Shown here piece after piece: positions 25,313-32,956 of a stretch of DNA of 64,000 nt. Where the stretch lies: positions 1-64,000 of the forward strand of contig JAUNJE010000007.1 in NCBI GenBank assembly GCA_030533415.1, given 5' to 3'. Each line of letters opens with the position of its first letter. The stretch's first letter is position 1. Both the position numbers and the translations under genes were made by a program. The DNA is from Eubacteriales bacterium. GTDB lineage: Bacteria; Bacillota; Clostridia; Oscillospirales; Oscillospiraceae. The notes beneath the pieces were generated by a model. That model ran no database searches, was not told the DNA's origin, and saw only the letters and a program-made list of their open reading frames with translations.

Positions 25313-26443
25313 ATGTCAACTTACGAATTTTCTGTGCCCTGCCTGTTTGGCCTGGAGGGCATTGCGGGGGAGGAACTGCGCCGCCTGGAACTGGAAAATG
25401 TCCGGGTGGAGAATGGCCGGGTGCTGTTCTCCGGGGACACCAGGGCCATGGCGAAGGCCAACATCTGCCTGCGCACAGGCGAGCGTGTGCTGATCGTCCT
25501 GGCGGATTTTCCTGCCAGGACCTTCGAGGAGCTGTTCCAGGGGGTTTACCGCGCCAACCTGGAGGACTTTATCCCCAAAGACGGCGCGTTCCCGGTGAAG
25601 GGCCACTGCCTGAACAGCCAGCTTATGTCCGTCCCGGACTGCCAGGCCATTGTCAAGAAGGCAGCGTCCAAGCGGCTGGGGGAAATCTACGGCGTCTCCT
25701 GGCTTCCGGAAAATGGGGCAAAGTACCAGCTGCAATTTTCCATTATGAATGACCGGGTGCAGCTGTATCTGGATACCTCCGGGCCGGGGCTGCACAAGCG
25801 GGGCTACCGTGCTGTCGGCAATGACGCGCCCCTGCGGGAGACGCTGGCCGCCGCCATGGTGGTTTTGACCCGTTACCGGGGCCGGGAATATGTGTGGGAT
25901 CCCTTCTGCGGCTCCGGCACCATTCCCATTGAGGCCGCCCTCATCGCCCGGAACAAGGCCCCCGGCATGTACCGCCGCTTTGCGGGAGAGGCGTTTGCCT
26001 GGGTGGACCCCAAGGTGTGGGGGGAGGTCCGCACCGAAGCAAAGGACAGAGAATTCAAGGGAGATTACCGGATTCACGGCTCCGATAACGACCCGAAATG
26101 CGTATCCCTGTCCATGGACAATGCCCGGAAAGCCGGCGTGGGGGACATCATCAAATTTCAGGACGGGGACGCCACCAAGATGAGCCTGCCCACGGACAGC
26201 GGCATCCTGATCTGCAACCCGCCCTACGGCCAGCGGATGCTGGAGCAGCAGAGCGCCCAGCGCCTTTATGCGGCCCTGGGACGGCATCTGAAGTATGCGG
26301 ACGGCTGGAAGAAGTATATCATCACTTCAGAGCCGGAATTTGAGCACTACTTTGGAAAGCGTGCCACGAAAAAGCGCAAGTTGTATAACGGCATGATCAA
26401 GTGTGACTATTATATGTATACCGATACGGGAAGAAAGCGGTAA
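25313..26443 (+). CDS. THUMP-domain class I SAM-dependent RNA methyltransferase (RlmL/YpsC-like)
   Basis: A 376-residue rRNA methyltransferase. Residues 1-155 form a ferredoxin-like/THUMP RNA-binding region (FSVPCLFGLEGIAGEEL at the start). The catalytic part has DPFCGSGTIPIEAAL (SAM motif I) and ICNPPYGQRM (motif IV, N-P-P-Y for N-methylation of guanine or adenine). It matches the B. subtilis YpsC length and the N-terminal half of E. coli RlmL, which methylates G2445 of 23S rRNA. The same target is inferred but unproven. Confidence 0.88.
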   Translation: MSTYEFSVPCLFGLEGIAGEELRRLELENVRVENGRVLFSGDTRAMAKANICLRTGERVLIVLADFPARTFEELFQGVYRANLEDFIPKDGAFPVKGHCLNSQLMSVPDCQAIVKKAASKRLGEIYGVSWLPENGAKYQLQFSIMNDRVQLYLDTSGPGLHKRGYRAVGNDAPLRETLAAAMVVLTRYRGREYVWDPFCGSGTIPIEAALIARNKAPGMYRRFAGEAFAWVDPKVWGEVRTEAKDREFKGDYRIHGSDNDPKCVSLSMDNARKAGVGDIIKFQDGDATKMSLPTDSGILICNPPYGQRMLEQQSAQRLYAALGRHLKYADGWKKYIITSEPEFEHYFGKRATKKRKLYNGMIKCDYYMYTDTGRKR

Positions 26444-26501
26444 GAAGCGCGGCGTGTGAGGGCGGTCCGCCCTTTATGCGGCGCAGGAATGGGAGGATTC
26501 T

Positions 26502-27530
26502 ATGAAGCATCTGTTCATCATCAATCCCGCGGCGGGCAGCAGGGACCGCACCGCAATGTATTCCGCCGCCATCCATGAGGCCTGCCGCAGCCGGGGACTG
26601 AATTACCGCATCGAGGTGTCCCAGGCGCCCGGGGAGTGCAGGCGCCTGGCCGGGGAAGCGGCCCGGACCGGGGAAGCTGTCAGAATCTATGCCTGCGGCG
26701 GCGACGGGACCCTGAACGAGGTGGCGGCCGGCGCGGCGGGCTGGGAGAATGCGGCGGTTTCCGTCCTGTCCGGTGGCAGCGGCAATGATTTTGTCAAGAT
26801 TTTCAGTGACCCCAAGGCGTTCTATGACCTTGAAAGGCTTTTGGACGCGGAGGAAGCTGTCTTTGACCTGATCCGCTGCAATGATGACATTGCGGTAAAT
26901 GTTTGCTCCGTGGGCCTGGATGCCCGCATCGGCACCGATGTGGCCCGCTATAAGCGTCTGCCCCTGCTCAGCGGCTTTCGGGCCTATGTGGCCTCTACCC
27001 TGGTCAATGTGGTGAGGGAGATCTCGGAGCATTACATCGTGGAAGTAAACGGGGAGCGGATTGACGGGGAACAGACCTTTATCTGCGTCTGCAACGGACG
27101 GTTTTACGGCGGCGGCTTCAATCCCGTGCCCGAAGCCGATCCCGCCGACGGAAAGCTGGATGTGCTGCTGGTGAAAAAGGTGGACAGGATGCAGATTCCC
27201 GCCATCATTGGCAAGTACAAAAACGGCCGCTACAGAGAGCTGCCCCAGCTTGTCCGCCATTTCCGGACGGATTCTCTGCGTATTCTCTGCGACAAGCCCA
27301 ACGCCATCAACCTGGACGGGGAACTGCGAAGGGCGAACAGCATGGAAATATCGGTGGCGAAGGAAAAAATCCGGTTTTTCTACCCCAGGGGATTGGACTG
27401 GAAGCCTGCGGGATCACTGCGCGCAAAGGAGAACGCGGTTGACGGTTATTCCTCTTTCTGCACCCAGAGCAGCATGTTGTTTTCAAATCTGGCGGTCAGC
27501 CGGCCCGTATCCTTCAGCCAGGCAAGATAG
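26502..27530 (+). CDS. Diacylglycerol/lipid kinase family protein (DagK/YegS-like)
   Basis: A 342-residue lipid kinase. FIINPAAGS at the N-terminus and the nucleotide-binding CGGDGTLNEVA (about residues 66-76), with LSGGSGNDF after it, are the family hallmarks. A beta-sandwich C-terminal domain contains CNGRFYGGGFNPVPEADPADG and NLDGE. It phosphorylates diacylglycerol or a related lipid for recycling into phospholipid. Normal family members end close to FFYPRGLDW, but this frame runs about 40 residues further. The last 85 nt are antisense to the convergent MBL gene, so the C-terminal tail may be an extension by loss of an earlier stop. GGGAGG precedes the ATG. Confidence 0.87.
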   Translation: MKHLFIINPAAGSRDRTAMYSAAIHEACRSRGLNYRIEVSQAPGECRRLAGEAARTGEAVRIYACGGDGTLNEVAAGAAGWENAAVSVLSGGSGNDFVKIFSDPKAFYDLERLLDAEEAVFDLIRCNDDIAVNVCSVGLDARIGTDVARYKRLPLLSGFRAYVASTLVNVVREISEHYIVEVNGERIDGEQTFICVCNGRFYGGGFNPVPEADPADGKLDVLLVKKVDRMQIPAIIGKYKNGRYRELPQLVRHFRTDSLRILCDKPNAINLDGELRRANSMEISVAKEKIRFFYPRGLDWKPAGSLRAKENAVDGYSSFCTQSSMLFSNLAVSRPVSFSQAR

Positions 27531-28330
27531 GAGCGGACTGTGCTGCCAACCAGAACGTACTGTTCAAAGTTCATGGTAAGGTTGTACTCCGAAAACAGCC
27601 TCTGCAGGAGCGCTTCGAAGCACAGAGGTTCCGCGCAGAAAGAAACGATGGTCTGTGCGATTTCCCACACGGTGTCAATATTGTACTGTGCCAATTCCCG
27701 GATATCCTCCGTGGCCGCCGCATGGGCCGGAACGAACATTTTTGCCTTCAGGGCCTTTACCATTTCCAGCGTTTTCAGATAGGCGGCAATGTCGTAGGCA
27801 AAGCTGATTCGGTACTTATCCAGTGTTTCCCGGCTGGACAGGCAGTCGGCCAGGTAGACCACATCGTCCGGTGTCCGGAAGCCCACCATATCAAAGAAAT
27901 GACCCGGCAGGGGAATGATTTCAAAGCCCTTCGGCAAAACCTCTTTTGTCAGGTACTCCGCATTGCTTTCCTGTGCCAGCAGAAATTTGTGCCGAAGCTC
28001 CCGGCAGGGATACCCGCCGTACAGAAACGACGGCTCCAAAATGGGGTGCCGGGTAAAGCCGCAGTCTATGCCCGGCGCGTAAATTTTGCAGCCGGTTTGC
28101 GCCTGCAAATATTTGTTGCCGCCGATGTGGTCAGCGTTGGAATGGGTGTTGTAAATTGCCGTCAGCGCCCACCCGTTTGTGTCCAGAATCTGGCGGATTT
28201 TCCGCCCGGCGTCCTTGTCGTTGCCACTGTCGATCAGACAGACTTCTGTGTCGTTCAAACGGACCAAGCCGATTTTCGCGGGACTTTGGATGTAGTAGCT
28301 GTTGTCCGAAACCTGTACCAATTCATACAT
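27446..28330 (-). CDS. MBL-fold metallo-hydrolase
   Basis: A 294-residue metallo-beta-lactamase-fold hydrolase. The metal motif reads THSNADHIGG, so the second histidine of H-x-H-x-D-H is asparagine. Further ligands are in PLPGHFFDMVGF, YLADCLSSRETL and VPAHAA. A C-terminal helical tail of about 80 residues resembles a small winged-helix add-on (ALLQRLFSEYNLTMNFEQYVLVGSTVRSYLAWL). Substrate unknown: glyoxalase II-like, RNase-like and lactonase activities all occur in this fold. An AAGGAGGG site precedes the start. The 3' end overlaps the lipid kinase gene by 85 nt. Confidence 0.82.
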   Translation of the reverse strand: MYELVQVSDNSYYIQSPAKIGLVRLNDTEVCLIDSGNDKDAGRKIRQILDTNGWALTAIYNTHSNADHIGGNKYLQAQTGCKIYAPGIDCGFTRHPILEPSFLYGGYPCRELRHKFLLAQESNAEYLTKEVLPKGFEIIPLPGHFFDMVGFRTPDDVVYLADCLSSRETLDKYRISFAYDIAAYLKTLEMVKALKAKMFVPAHAAATEDIRELAQYNIDTVWEIAQTIVSFCAEPLCFEALLQRLFSEYNLTMNFEQYVLVGSTVRSYLAWLKDTGRLTARFENNMLLWVQKEE

Positions 28331-28471
28331 TGTGTATTCCCTCCTTAAGGGTAAAAGATCATATTATAGACGGTGTATTGGATGCCAAAGGGGCCGCGGT
28401 AGGTGTGGAGAATGTCGGCCCGAAAGCGAACGGCATAGCATTCCTCCTTTATGTTTTATATTGTTTATGCG
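28331..28471. other. Spacer upstream of the MBL gene
   Basis: A minus-strand TATAAT around 28361-28366 may serve the MBL gene; its -35 is weak. Nothing else is recognisable. Confidence 0.4.
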
Positions 28472-28674
28472 AATCAAGAGTTAAATTGTTTGGAAAAAGC
28501 GGGAAAACACACCAGCTGTCATCCTGAGCGAGCGGAGCGAGTCGAAGGATCTTGGCACTTAAGTTATGTACCAAGAAAAAGCAAATGCGAAGATCCTTCG
28601 ACTCCGCCGCCTTTGGCGGCGACCCTCAGGATGACAGCCGTTCAGAATGCTTTCACTGTTTCAACTCTTGATTC
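28472..28674. mobile_element. MITE-like nested palindromic element
   Basis: The outer ends are a perfect 12-bp inverted repeat (GAATCAAGAGTT at 28472-28483, complement at 28663-28674). Inside lies a second palindrome: CTGTCATCCTGAGCGAGCGG and onward (28516-28552) against its complement (28591-28637). It carries the GGATCTT/AAGATCC arms and a GCCGCC-TTTGGCGGC hairpin. The flanks share ATTGTTT (28462-28468 and 28676-28682), a possible target duplication. No transposase is encoded. The inner unit resembles the TGTCATCCTGAGCG-type palindrome that I recognise as widespread in bacterial genomes. Confidence 0.6.
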
Positions 28675-28788
28675 ACATTGTTTGTTCATCTATTTATATA
28701 TGGGAAAAACTATGCTTTTTCAGGTTTTAATGAAAAACAGGCGACGTTTACGGGGTCATGTTCCGATCCTGTAAGCGCCGCCATATTG
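28675..28788. other. AT-rich spacer after the GH25 lysozyme gene
   Basis: No gene or convincing terminator is seen. Confidence 0.4.
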
Positions 28789-29787
28789 CTAATCAGGCAT
28801 ATAAACATCCAAATCCACGTCGCCGCTGATTCCGGGGACACGGCCTTTGTCCGAATACTGCCACATTTCCACCTTCCAGGGGTATGTCATCCGGTCCTGG
28901 TACAGGGCCAGCCAGAAGGGGGCGCCCTCCAGCTCACTCAGGTAGTACAGATTTTCCGATTGGTGCCAGTTGAAATAGACCATGGGCTGGTAGCCCTTCT
29001 CCTCCATCGCCTGGCAGAAGTGCAGCTGGATATCCGTCAGGGTCCTGGCGTCCATGCCTGCGGTGCGGGCGTCGGAGGTGGGGATCTCCCAGTCCAGGAT
29101 GATGGGCATGTCCAGATAGAATTCCCCCAGGATTTCCAGCATAAACGCGATCTCCTCATCGGCCTCCTGGATGTTCAGTGCCTGGGAGAAGAAGTAGGCG
29201 CCCACCTTCAGGCCCGCTTCCCTGGCGCCGTTCAGATTCCGCTTGGCATAGTCATCCTCCACCAGCTTTCCGCTGCCATAGCCCCGGTAGCCCAGGCGGA
29301 TGATGGCGAACTCTACGCCGGAGGTCGCCACGGTCTTCCAGTCTATGCTGCCCTGATAGGCGGAAACGTCAATGCCGGGCGAGCTGTCCAGGTTTTGCAG
29401 CAGGAGGAAATTGTTGCGGTTGTACTGAAAGTCATAACGGTTGTAGGGATTGCGGTCTGGCGGGATGGTGGGATTCTCCGGCTCCGTTTCGGGTACGGTA
29501 GGTTCCAGAATGGTTTCCGGCACGGCCTCGGTGTTTTGGATGGAATTGTGCCTTTGGGCCAGCAGCTCCGGGTCCTCGTCCGGGTTAAAGTAGGGGATGC
29601 ACAGCACCACTGTGCACAGCAGCAGCGCCGCAGACAAAATGGCAATCAGCCCCATAACCAGCTCCGGGCGCACCCGTTTGGGCGGGACAGGGGATTTCGG
29701 GGGTTCCGGATAGACTTCGTCCAGTATTGCGGTAGCGGCTTCCGATTCCTCCGGAGCCAGCTCGCCGCGTTCAGCTGTGGTATCCAC
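28789..29787 (-). CDS. Membrane-anchored GH25-family lysozyme
   Basis: A 332-residue protein with a short cytoplasmic N-terminus, one membrane segment (LVMGLIAILSAALLLCTVVL) and a T/P/E-rich linker. A glycoside hydrolase family 25 domain follows (from about residue 140). Its signature GIDVSAYQGSIDW and the acidic IILDWEIP supply catalytic carboxylates for cleaving MurNAc-GlcNAc bonds; the barrel ends in MWQYSDKGRVPGISGDVDLD. The GTG at 29787 is chosen because AAAGGAGG sits 7 nt before it, and the upstream ATG at 29925 lies above the promoter. The promoter carries a perfect Spo0A-box heptamer. Confidence 0.88.
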   Translation of the reverse strand: MDTTAERGELAPEESEAATAILDEVYPEPPKSPVPPKRVRPELVMGLIAILSAALLLCTVVLCIPYFNPDEDPELLAQRHNSIQNTEAVPETILEPTVPETEPENPTIPPDRNPYNRYDFQYNRNNFLLLQNLDSSPGIDVSAYQGSIDWKTVATSGVEFAIIRLGYRGYGSGKLVEDDYAKRNLNGAREAGLKVGAYFFSQALNIQEADEEIAFMLEILGEFYLDMPIILDWEIPTSDARTAGMDARTLTDIQLHFCQAMEEKGYQPMVYFNWHQSENLYYLSELEGAPFWLALYQDRMTYPWKVEMWQYSDKGRVPGISGDVDLDVYMPD

Positions 29788-29815
29788 TGCCTCGCCTCCT
29801 TTGAAAAGATGTACT

Positions 29816-29852
29816 TTCGACACAGTATAACATATTTTGTGCCGATAGCCAA
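29816..29852 (-). promoter_or_regulatory. GH25 promoter with an overlapping 0A-box (TGTCGAA)
   Basis: Minus-strand TTGGCT (29847-29852), a 17-nt spacer and TATACT (29824-29829). TGTCGAA (29816-29822), the Spo0A recognition heptamer, starts one base past the -10 and would cover the transcription start. Repression by Spo0A~P is an inference. Confidence 0.55.
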
Positions 29853-29919
29853 GGGAAAACTGCTGGAAATTTCTGCTTAATGAAATCTTAAACAATCCGT
29901 TAACTTTGCCCCGGGGCAG

Positions 29920-29947
29920 TTGCATTCGGCGTTTTTTGCAATATAAT
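29920..29947 (+). promoter_or_regulatory. Promoter of the small zinc-ribbon membrane protein
   Basis: TTGCAT (29920-29925), a 16-nt spacer and TATAAT (29942-29947), 37 nt before the ATG at 29984. Confidence 0.72.
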
Positions 29948-29983
29948 ATAGAAAAGCATATCTCTACGCAAAGGTGATTTTCT

Positions 29984-30397
29984 ATGAATGGAATCAGCGG
30001 ATGGTTTCAGCGGTTTTTCTCAAAATTGTCGGCGGGGCTTCGCACCTTCATGGCGGGGCGCTATGGCACGGACCGGCTGAATATGGTGATTCTGGGCGCG
30101 GGACTGATTGCGAGCCTGCTTTCGGTGTGGTGCCAGTCTGCGAAGCTGAATATGGTTTTCTTTGTCCTCAGCTATGGCCTGATGATCTGGGCGATTTTCC
30201 GCAGCCTGTCCCGGAATACCTATAAGCGCTATCAGGAGAACCGGAAGTTCCTTCAATTCTTCGGCCGGCTGAAGGACCGGCAGCACCGTTACTTTGACTG
30301 CCCCAAGTGCCGCCAGATGGTGCGGGTCCCCAGGGGCAAGGGGAAGATTGCCATTACCTGCCCAAGGTGTAAAGAGAAGTTTGTCAGAAAAACCTGA
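29984..30397 (+). CDS. Small membrane protein with C-terminal zinc ribbon
   Basis: A 137-residue protein of unassigned function. Two hydrophobic segments (about MVILGAGLIASLLSVW and LNMVFFVLSYGLMIWAIF) are followed by a basic stretch. The C-terminal zinc ribbon has two C-P-x-C knuckles, FDCPKCRQMVRVP and ITCPRCKEKF. The topology suggests a cytoplasmic ribbon held at the membrane, perhaps for protein or nucleic acid contact. A single gene with a promoter and terminator. AAAGGTG precedes the ATG. Confidence 0.75.
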   Translation: MNGISGWFQRFFSKLSAGLRTFMAGRYGTDRLNMVILGAGLIASLLSVWCQSAKLNMVFFVLSYGLMIWAIFRSLSRNTYKRYQENRKFLQFFGRLKDRQHRYFDCPKCRQMVRVPRGKGKIAITCPRCKEKFVRKT

Positions 30398-30402
30398 TTT
30401 AT

Positions 30403-30434
30403 ATGTGCCGTTCCGAAAGAACGGCACATTTTTT
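30403..30434. terminator. Terminator between the zinc-ribbon gene and the yegP-like gene
   Basis: An 11-bp stem ATGTGCCGTTC/GAACGGCACAT (30403-30413 with 30419-30429) and a T6 tract; it serves the plus-strand gene and possibly both. Confidence 0.85.
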
Positions 30435-30801
30435 ACGGCTTTTGGATTTCCGCTTCGGAAGCGTTCTTTTTTACGCTTTCAATGCCGCCGAGACAGCCGG
30501 CCTTGGCGGTATAGCTTTCGGAAGCGGCGATGATTTCCCCGTTGCGGGCCCTCAGGCGAAAGCGGAACGCGCCGCTCTTGTCCTGGTACAGCTCAAATTT
30601 GGGATGGGGCAAGGCGCGAAACCCCGGCTGGGTCTGATCCTCAATCCCGGCCCTGAGGGCGTTTCTGCGGACGCTTTCAATGCCTTTGCGGCAGGCCGCC
30701 GCGGTGCGGTAGACCTCGGAGGTCAGGATGGCCTGCCCGTTGGCAGCCAATAGGTCGAATTTGATGCCGGAATCCACGGCGCGAATGACAAATTTTCCCA
30801 T
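30433..30801 (-). CDS. YegP/DUF1508-type protein with two internal repeats
   Basis: A 122-residue protein made of two copies of a roughly 50-residue unit. The first has FDLLAANGQAILTSEVYRT...GIESVRRNA. The second has FRFRLRARNGEIIAASESYTA...GIESVKKNA. This is the UPF0339/YegP pattern, a small tandem-repeat fold of unknown biochemical role. It lies 17 nt downstream of the large zinc-ribbon membrane protein gene on the same strand, so the two are probably co-transcribed. Confidence 0.88.
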   Translation of the reverse strand: MGKFVIRAVDSGIKFDLLAANGQAILTSEVYRTAAACRKGIESVRRNALRAGIEDQTQPGFRALPHPKFELYQDKSGAFRFRLRARNGEIIAASESYTAKAGCLGGIESVKKNASEAEIQKP

Positions 30802-30818
30802 AACAATGTCCCGGCCGC

Positions 30819-31934
30819 TTATTGCGGGATTTCTCCGCCCAGGGGAAGGGCAAGGGGGCCGGTTTGGAGGAACAAATCATATTCGTTATGCTCAGAGAAT
30901 TCCAGCTGGAGCGTCAATTCCGTGATGTCCTCCCAGGACAGAAGCTCCAGCTCTTCCAGGCCGTACAGGTACATGCTGCTTACGGCCCGGGTATGGGGCG
31001 GCAAGGCGCACCACAGGCTCAGCATGACACGCTGGCCATTGACCTGGCATTCGGTGGTGTAATAATTCAGATATTGCTCCGTGTTGTTCTCCAGGAAAAA
31101 CTGCAGGGTCCCATCCGTGAGGGTATCCGGGGCATATTCGCTGGGGACATAGCCCCGGTAGACCACCCGGATGCCGTCCTGCTGGAACAGCGGGACGCCG
31201 CTGTCATCAACGGGCTGGGAAAGTTCCCCGGTGGTGCACAGCGGGAGGAAATCCGTCTCCGCCAAAGTTTCATAGCTCTCGGAATCGTAAACCGCCAGCG
31301 CTAGGGAAAGCGTCTGAACGGTTTCAATTCCGGCATTGTCGAGGTCGTCCTGGTCCAGACGGAGCCAGCACTGGGCGGTGTGCCCCTGCTGGACCCGGCA
31401 GTACAGCAGAGAATCCCGCAGAACGTAGCCGTTGACGATCATGTCCCGGGAGGAGAGGGTAAAATCCCTGTCCGTACCGTTTTGCACCACCACGCGGATG
31501 CCTTCCCCGTATTCCTGGCCATCCTGCCAATCCGCGATGACTAGGATGCCGCCGGCGTCATACAGAACTGTGCCGCCGGTGGGGAGGGCAGGCTCGGTCT
31601 GGGTCTCAGGGGCAAAGCCGGAAAACACACGTTCCGCCCTGGAAACCAGGAGGAACAACCCGTTGAGGGCCGCCAGCAGCACCACGATGATCACCAGCGG
31701 AATGACGACGGCGGCTGCCTTCCGGCGGACAGGCGGCTTCCGGGTCTTTTTGTCACAGTCAAAGGGGTCCTTGCGCGGAACTGGCTTCCGGGCAGGCGCC
31801 TTGATCACCAGCGGCTCCCCTTCGTGGGTGTGAAGTCCGTGGGCGATCTCCTCGGTGAAGTTTTCATATAAGCAGTTGCTGCACCGCTTTCCGTTGTAGC
31901 GCTTGCCGCAGCTGGGACAATAGGCCCTTGCCAT
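30819..31934 (-). CDS. Zinc-ribbon single-pass membrane protein, extracellular domain unassigned
   Basis: A 371-residue protein. An N-terminal zinc ribbon (YCPSCGKRYNGKRCSNC) is followed by a basic linker and a transmembrane helix (about VVIPLVIIVVLLAALNGLFLLV). The outer region of about 260 residues contains two beta-rich stretches with similar phrases (GIRVVVQNGTDRDF and GIRVVYRGYVPSEY; LQFFLENNTEQYL). These suggest two immunoglobulin-like domains of the type seen in Firmicutes zinc-ribbon membrane proteins. Function unknown. The start at 31934 follows GGGAGGG. A strong promoter lies upstream. Confidence 0.78.
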   Translation of the reverse strand: MARAYCPSCGKRYNGKRCSNCLYENFTEEIAHGLHTHEGEPLVIKAPARKPVPRKDPFDCDKKTRKPPVRRKAAAVVIPLVIIVVLLAALNGLFLLVSRAERVFSGFAPETQTEPALPTGGTVLYDAGGILVIADWQDGQEYGEGIRVVVQNGTDRDFTLSSRDMIVNGYVLRDSLLYCRVQQGHTAQCWLRLDQDDLDNAGIETVQTLSLALAVYDSESYETLAETDFLPLCTTGELSQPVDDSGVPLFQQDGIRVVYRGYVPSEYAPDTLTDGTLQFFLENNTEQYLNYYTTECQVNGQRVMLSLWCALPPHTRAVSSMYLYGLEELELLSWEDITELTLQLEFSEHNEYDLFLQTGPLALPLGGEIPQ

Positions 31935-31959
31935 CGCGATCCCTCCCTTTCTCTGTATC

Positions 31960-31989
31960 ATTATAGCAATTTTGATAGGAGGCTGTCAA
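31960..31989 (-). promoter_or_regulatory. Promoter of the zinc-ribbon/YegP operon
   Basis: Minus-strand consensus TTGACA (31984-31989), an 18-nt spacer and consensus TATAAT (31960-31965). Confidence 0.82.
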
Positions 31990-32049
31990 TTGTACTTTGG
32001 CGGGATTTGGGAAAAGATTACCGCCCGGCGGGAAGCCGGACGGTGAAAA

Positions 32050-32703
32050 TCAGCTGACTTTGGTTACAATTTTGGGAACCCTTGCGATCAGCAGGGCGGC
32101 AATGGCGGTGAGGATGATTTCCGGTACCATATACATACCGTTGTAGACGATGGAGTATACCCAGCCCAGAAGGGAGGGGGACAGGGATTCCACCAGTCTG
32201 GCGCCCCAGGCGGGGAAGCCGTCCTGGGTGAAGAACCATTCGGCCCAGCCGGAGAACAGAATATAACCGGAAAGAATGTGGGCCAGATACCGGGCGCCCA
32301 GGGCCACAAGAGAGCCGCACAGCAGGGAAACACCGGGATTTTTGATCTTATCTCGGAAAATGCCGCCCAGACCCAGAAGCGTGAAGGCCAGAATGTAATC
32401 CAGCAGGCACATGATGATGGCATTGAAGATCATGGTGCCATCGCCGAAATAGCCCGGCTGGAAGGCAGCGGCCACCGTCTTGGCGCCGATGACCATTTCG
32501 ATCAGGGCGTAGCACAGGCCGGAGACGATTCCCCACTTTGTTCCGTGCCGGTAGGAGATCAGTACCACAGGGAGCATGCTCACCAGAGTTACCTGACCGC
32601 CGAAGGGCATTTCGGGGATGAAGCTCTTGGACACGAGCTCCAGGACGATGGCCATGGCAAGCAGCATGGCGCTTTCCGTCAGACGCTTGGTTTTGATTTG
32701 CAT
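32050..32703 (-). CDS. thiT: Thiamine-specific ECF transporter S component
   Basis: A 217-residue integral membrane protein with about six hydrophobic helices. It binds thiamine and pairs with the shared EcfA-EcfA'-EcfT energising module, which is encoded elsewhere. Family landmarks are LTESAMLLAMAIVLELVS at the N-terminus, GGQVTLVSMLPVVLISYRHGTKWGI (helix 2 and loop) and GARYLAHILSGYILF. The start at 32703 is set by GGGAGG 9 nt upstream; an ATG at 32757 would lie in the riboswitch terminator. Control by a TPP riboswitch supports the thiamine assignment directly. Confidence 0.94.
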   Translation of the reverse strand: MQIKTKRLTESAMLLAMAIVLELVSKSFIPEMPFGGQVTLVSMLPVVLISYRHGTKWGIVSGLCYALIEMVIGAKTVAAAFQPGYFGDGTMIFNAIIMCLLDYILAFTLLGLGGIFRDKIKNPGVSLLCGSLVALGARYLAHILSGYILFSGWAEWFFTQDGFPAWGARLVESLSPSLLGWVYSIVYNGMYMVPEIILTAIAALLIARVPKIVTKVS

Positions 32704-32720
32704 AGGAAGATACCTCCCAA

Positions 32721-32761
32721 AATAAAAAGTACCGCATTGCAATCCGTCCAGGTGCAATGCG
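32721..32761 (-). terminator. Expression-platform terminator of the TPP riboswitch
   Basis: Minus-strand CGCATTGCA (32753-32761) pairs with TGCAATGCG (32733-32741) and is followed by TACTTTTTATTTT. Its position just before the thiT ribosome-binding site suggests transcriptional control. Confidence 0.75.
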
Positions 32762-32785
32762 ATACCGGGTATCCCATATGTGCAT

Positions 32786-32876
32786 CTTTCCCTACGACGG
32801 TACTAACCGTATCAGGTTCACGGGTCAGAGCCACAAAGCCCAATCTCAGCCGGATGCGTCCGGCCCCCCGAAGACT
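32786..32876 (-). promoter_or_regulatory. TPP riboswitch (THI element) of thiT
   Basis: The conserved core CTGAGA...ACCC-GTGAACCTGATACGGTTAGTACC...GTCGTAGGGA is present on the minus strand, with the closing helix starting at TCTTCGGGGGG. TPP binding is expected to favour the terminator and switch off thiT when thiamine is plentiful. Confidence 0.95.
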
Positions 32877-32899
32877 TATTTGCTGCGCGATCTGAGATT

Positions 32900-32927
32900 A
32901 TTATAGCGAAAGCGGGAGAAATGTCAA
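32900..32927 (-). promoter_or_regulatory. thiT promoter
   Basis: Minus-strand TTGACA (32922-32927), a 16-nt spacer and TATAAT (32900-32905), just upstream of the riboswitch. Confidence 0.82.
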
Positions 32928-32956
32928 GCATTTCCCCCGCAAATAGATGTAAAAAG

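Noticed and set aside
27446..28330. Asparagine in place of the second metal histidine in the MBL protein (THSNADH)
   Set aside because: I recognise the THSNADHIGG form as recurring in clostridial MBL proteins, so it is noted in the annotation but not treated as novel.
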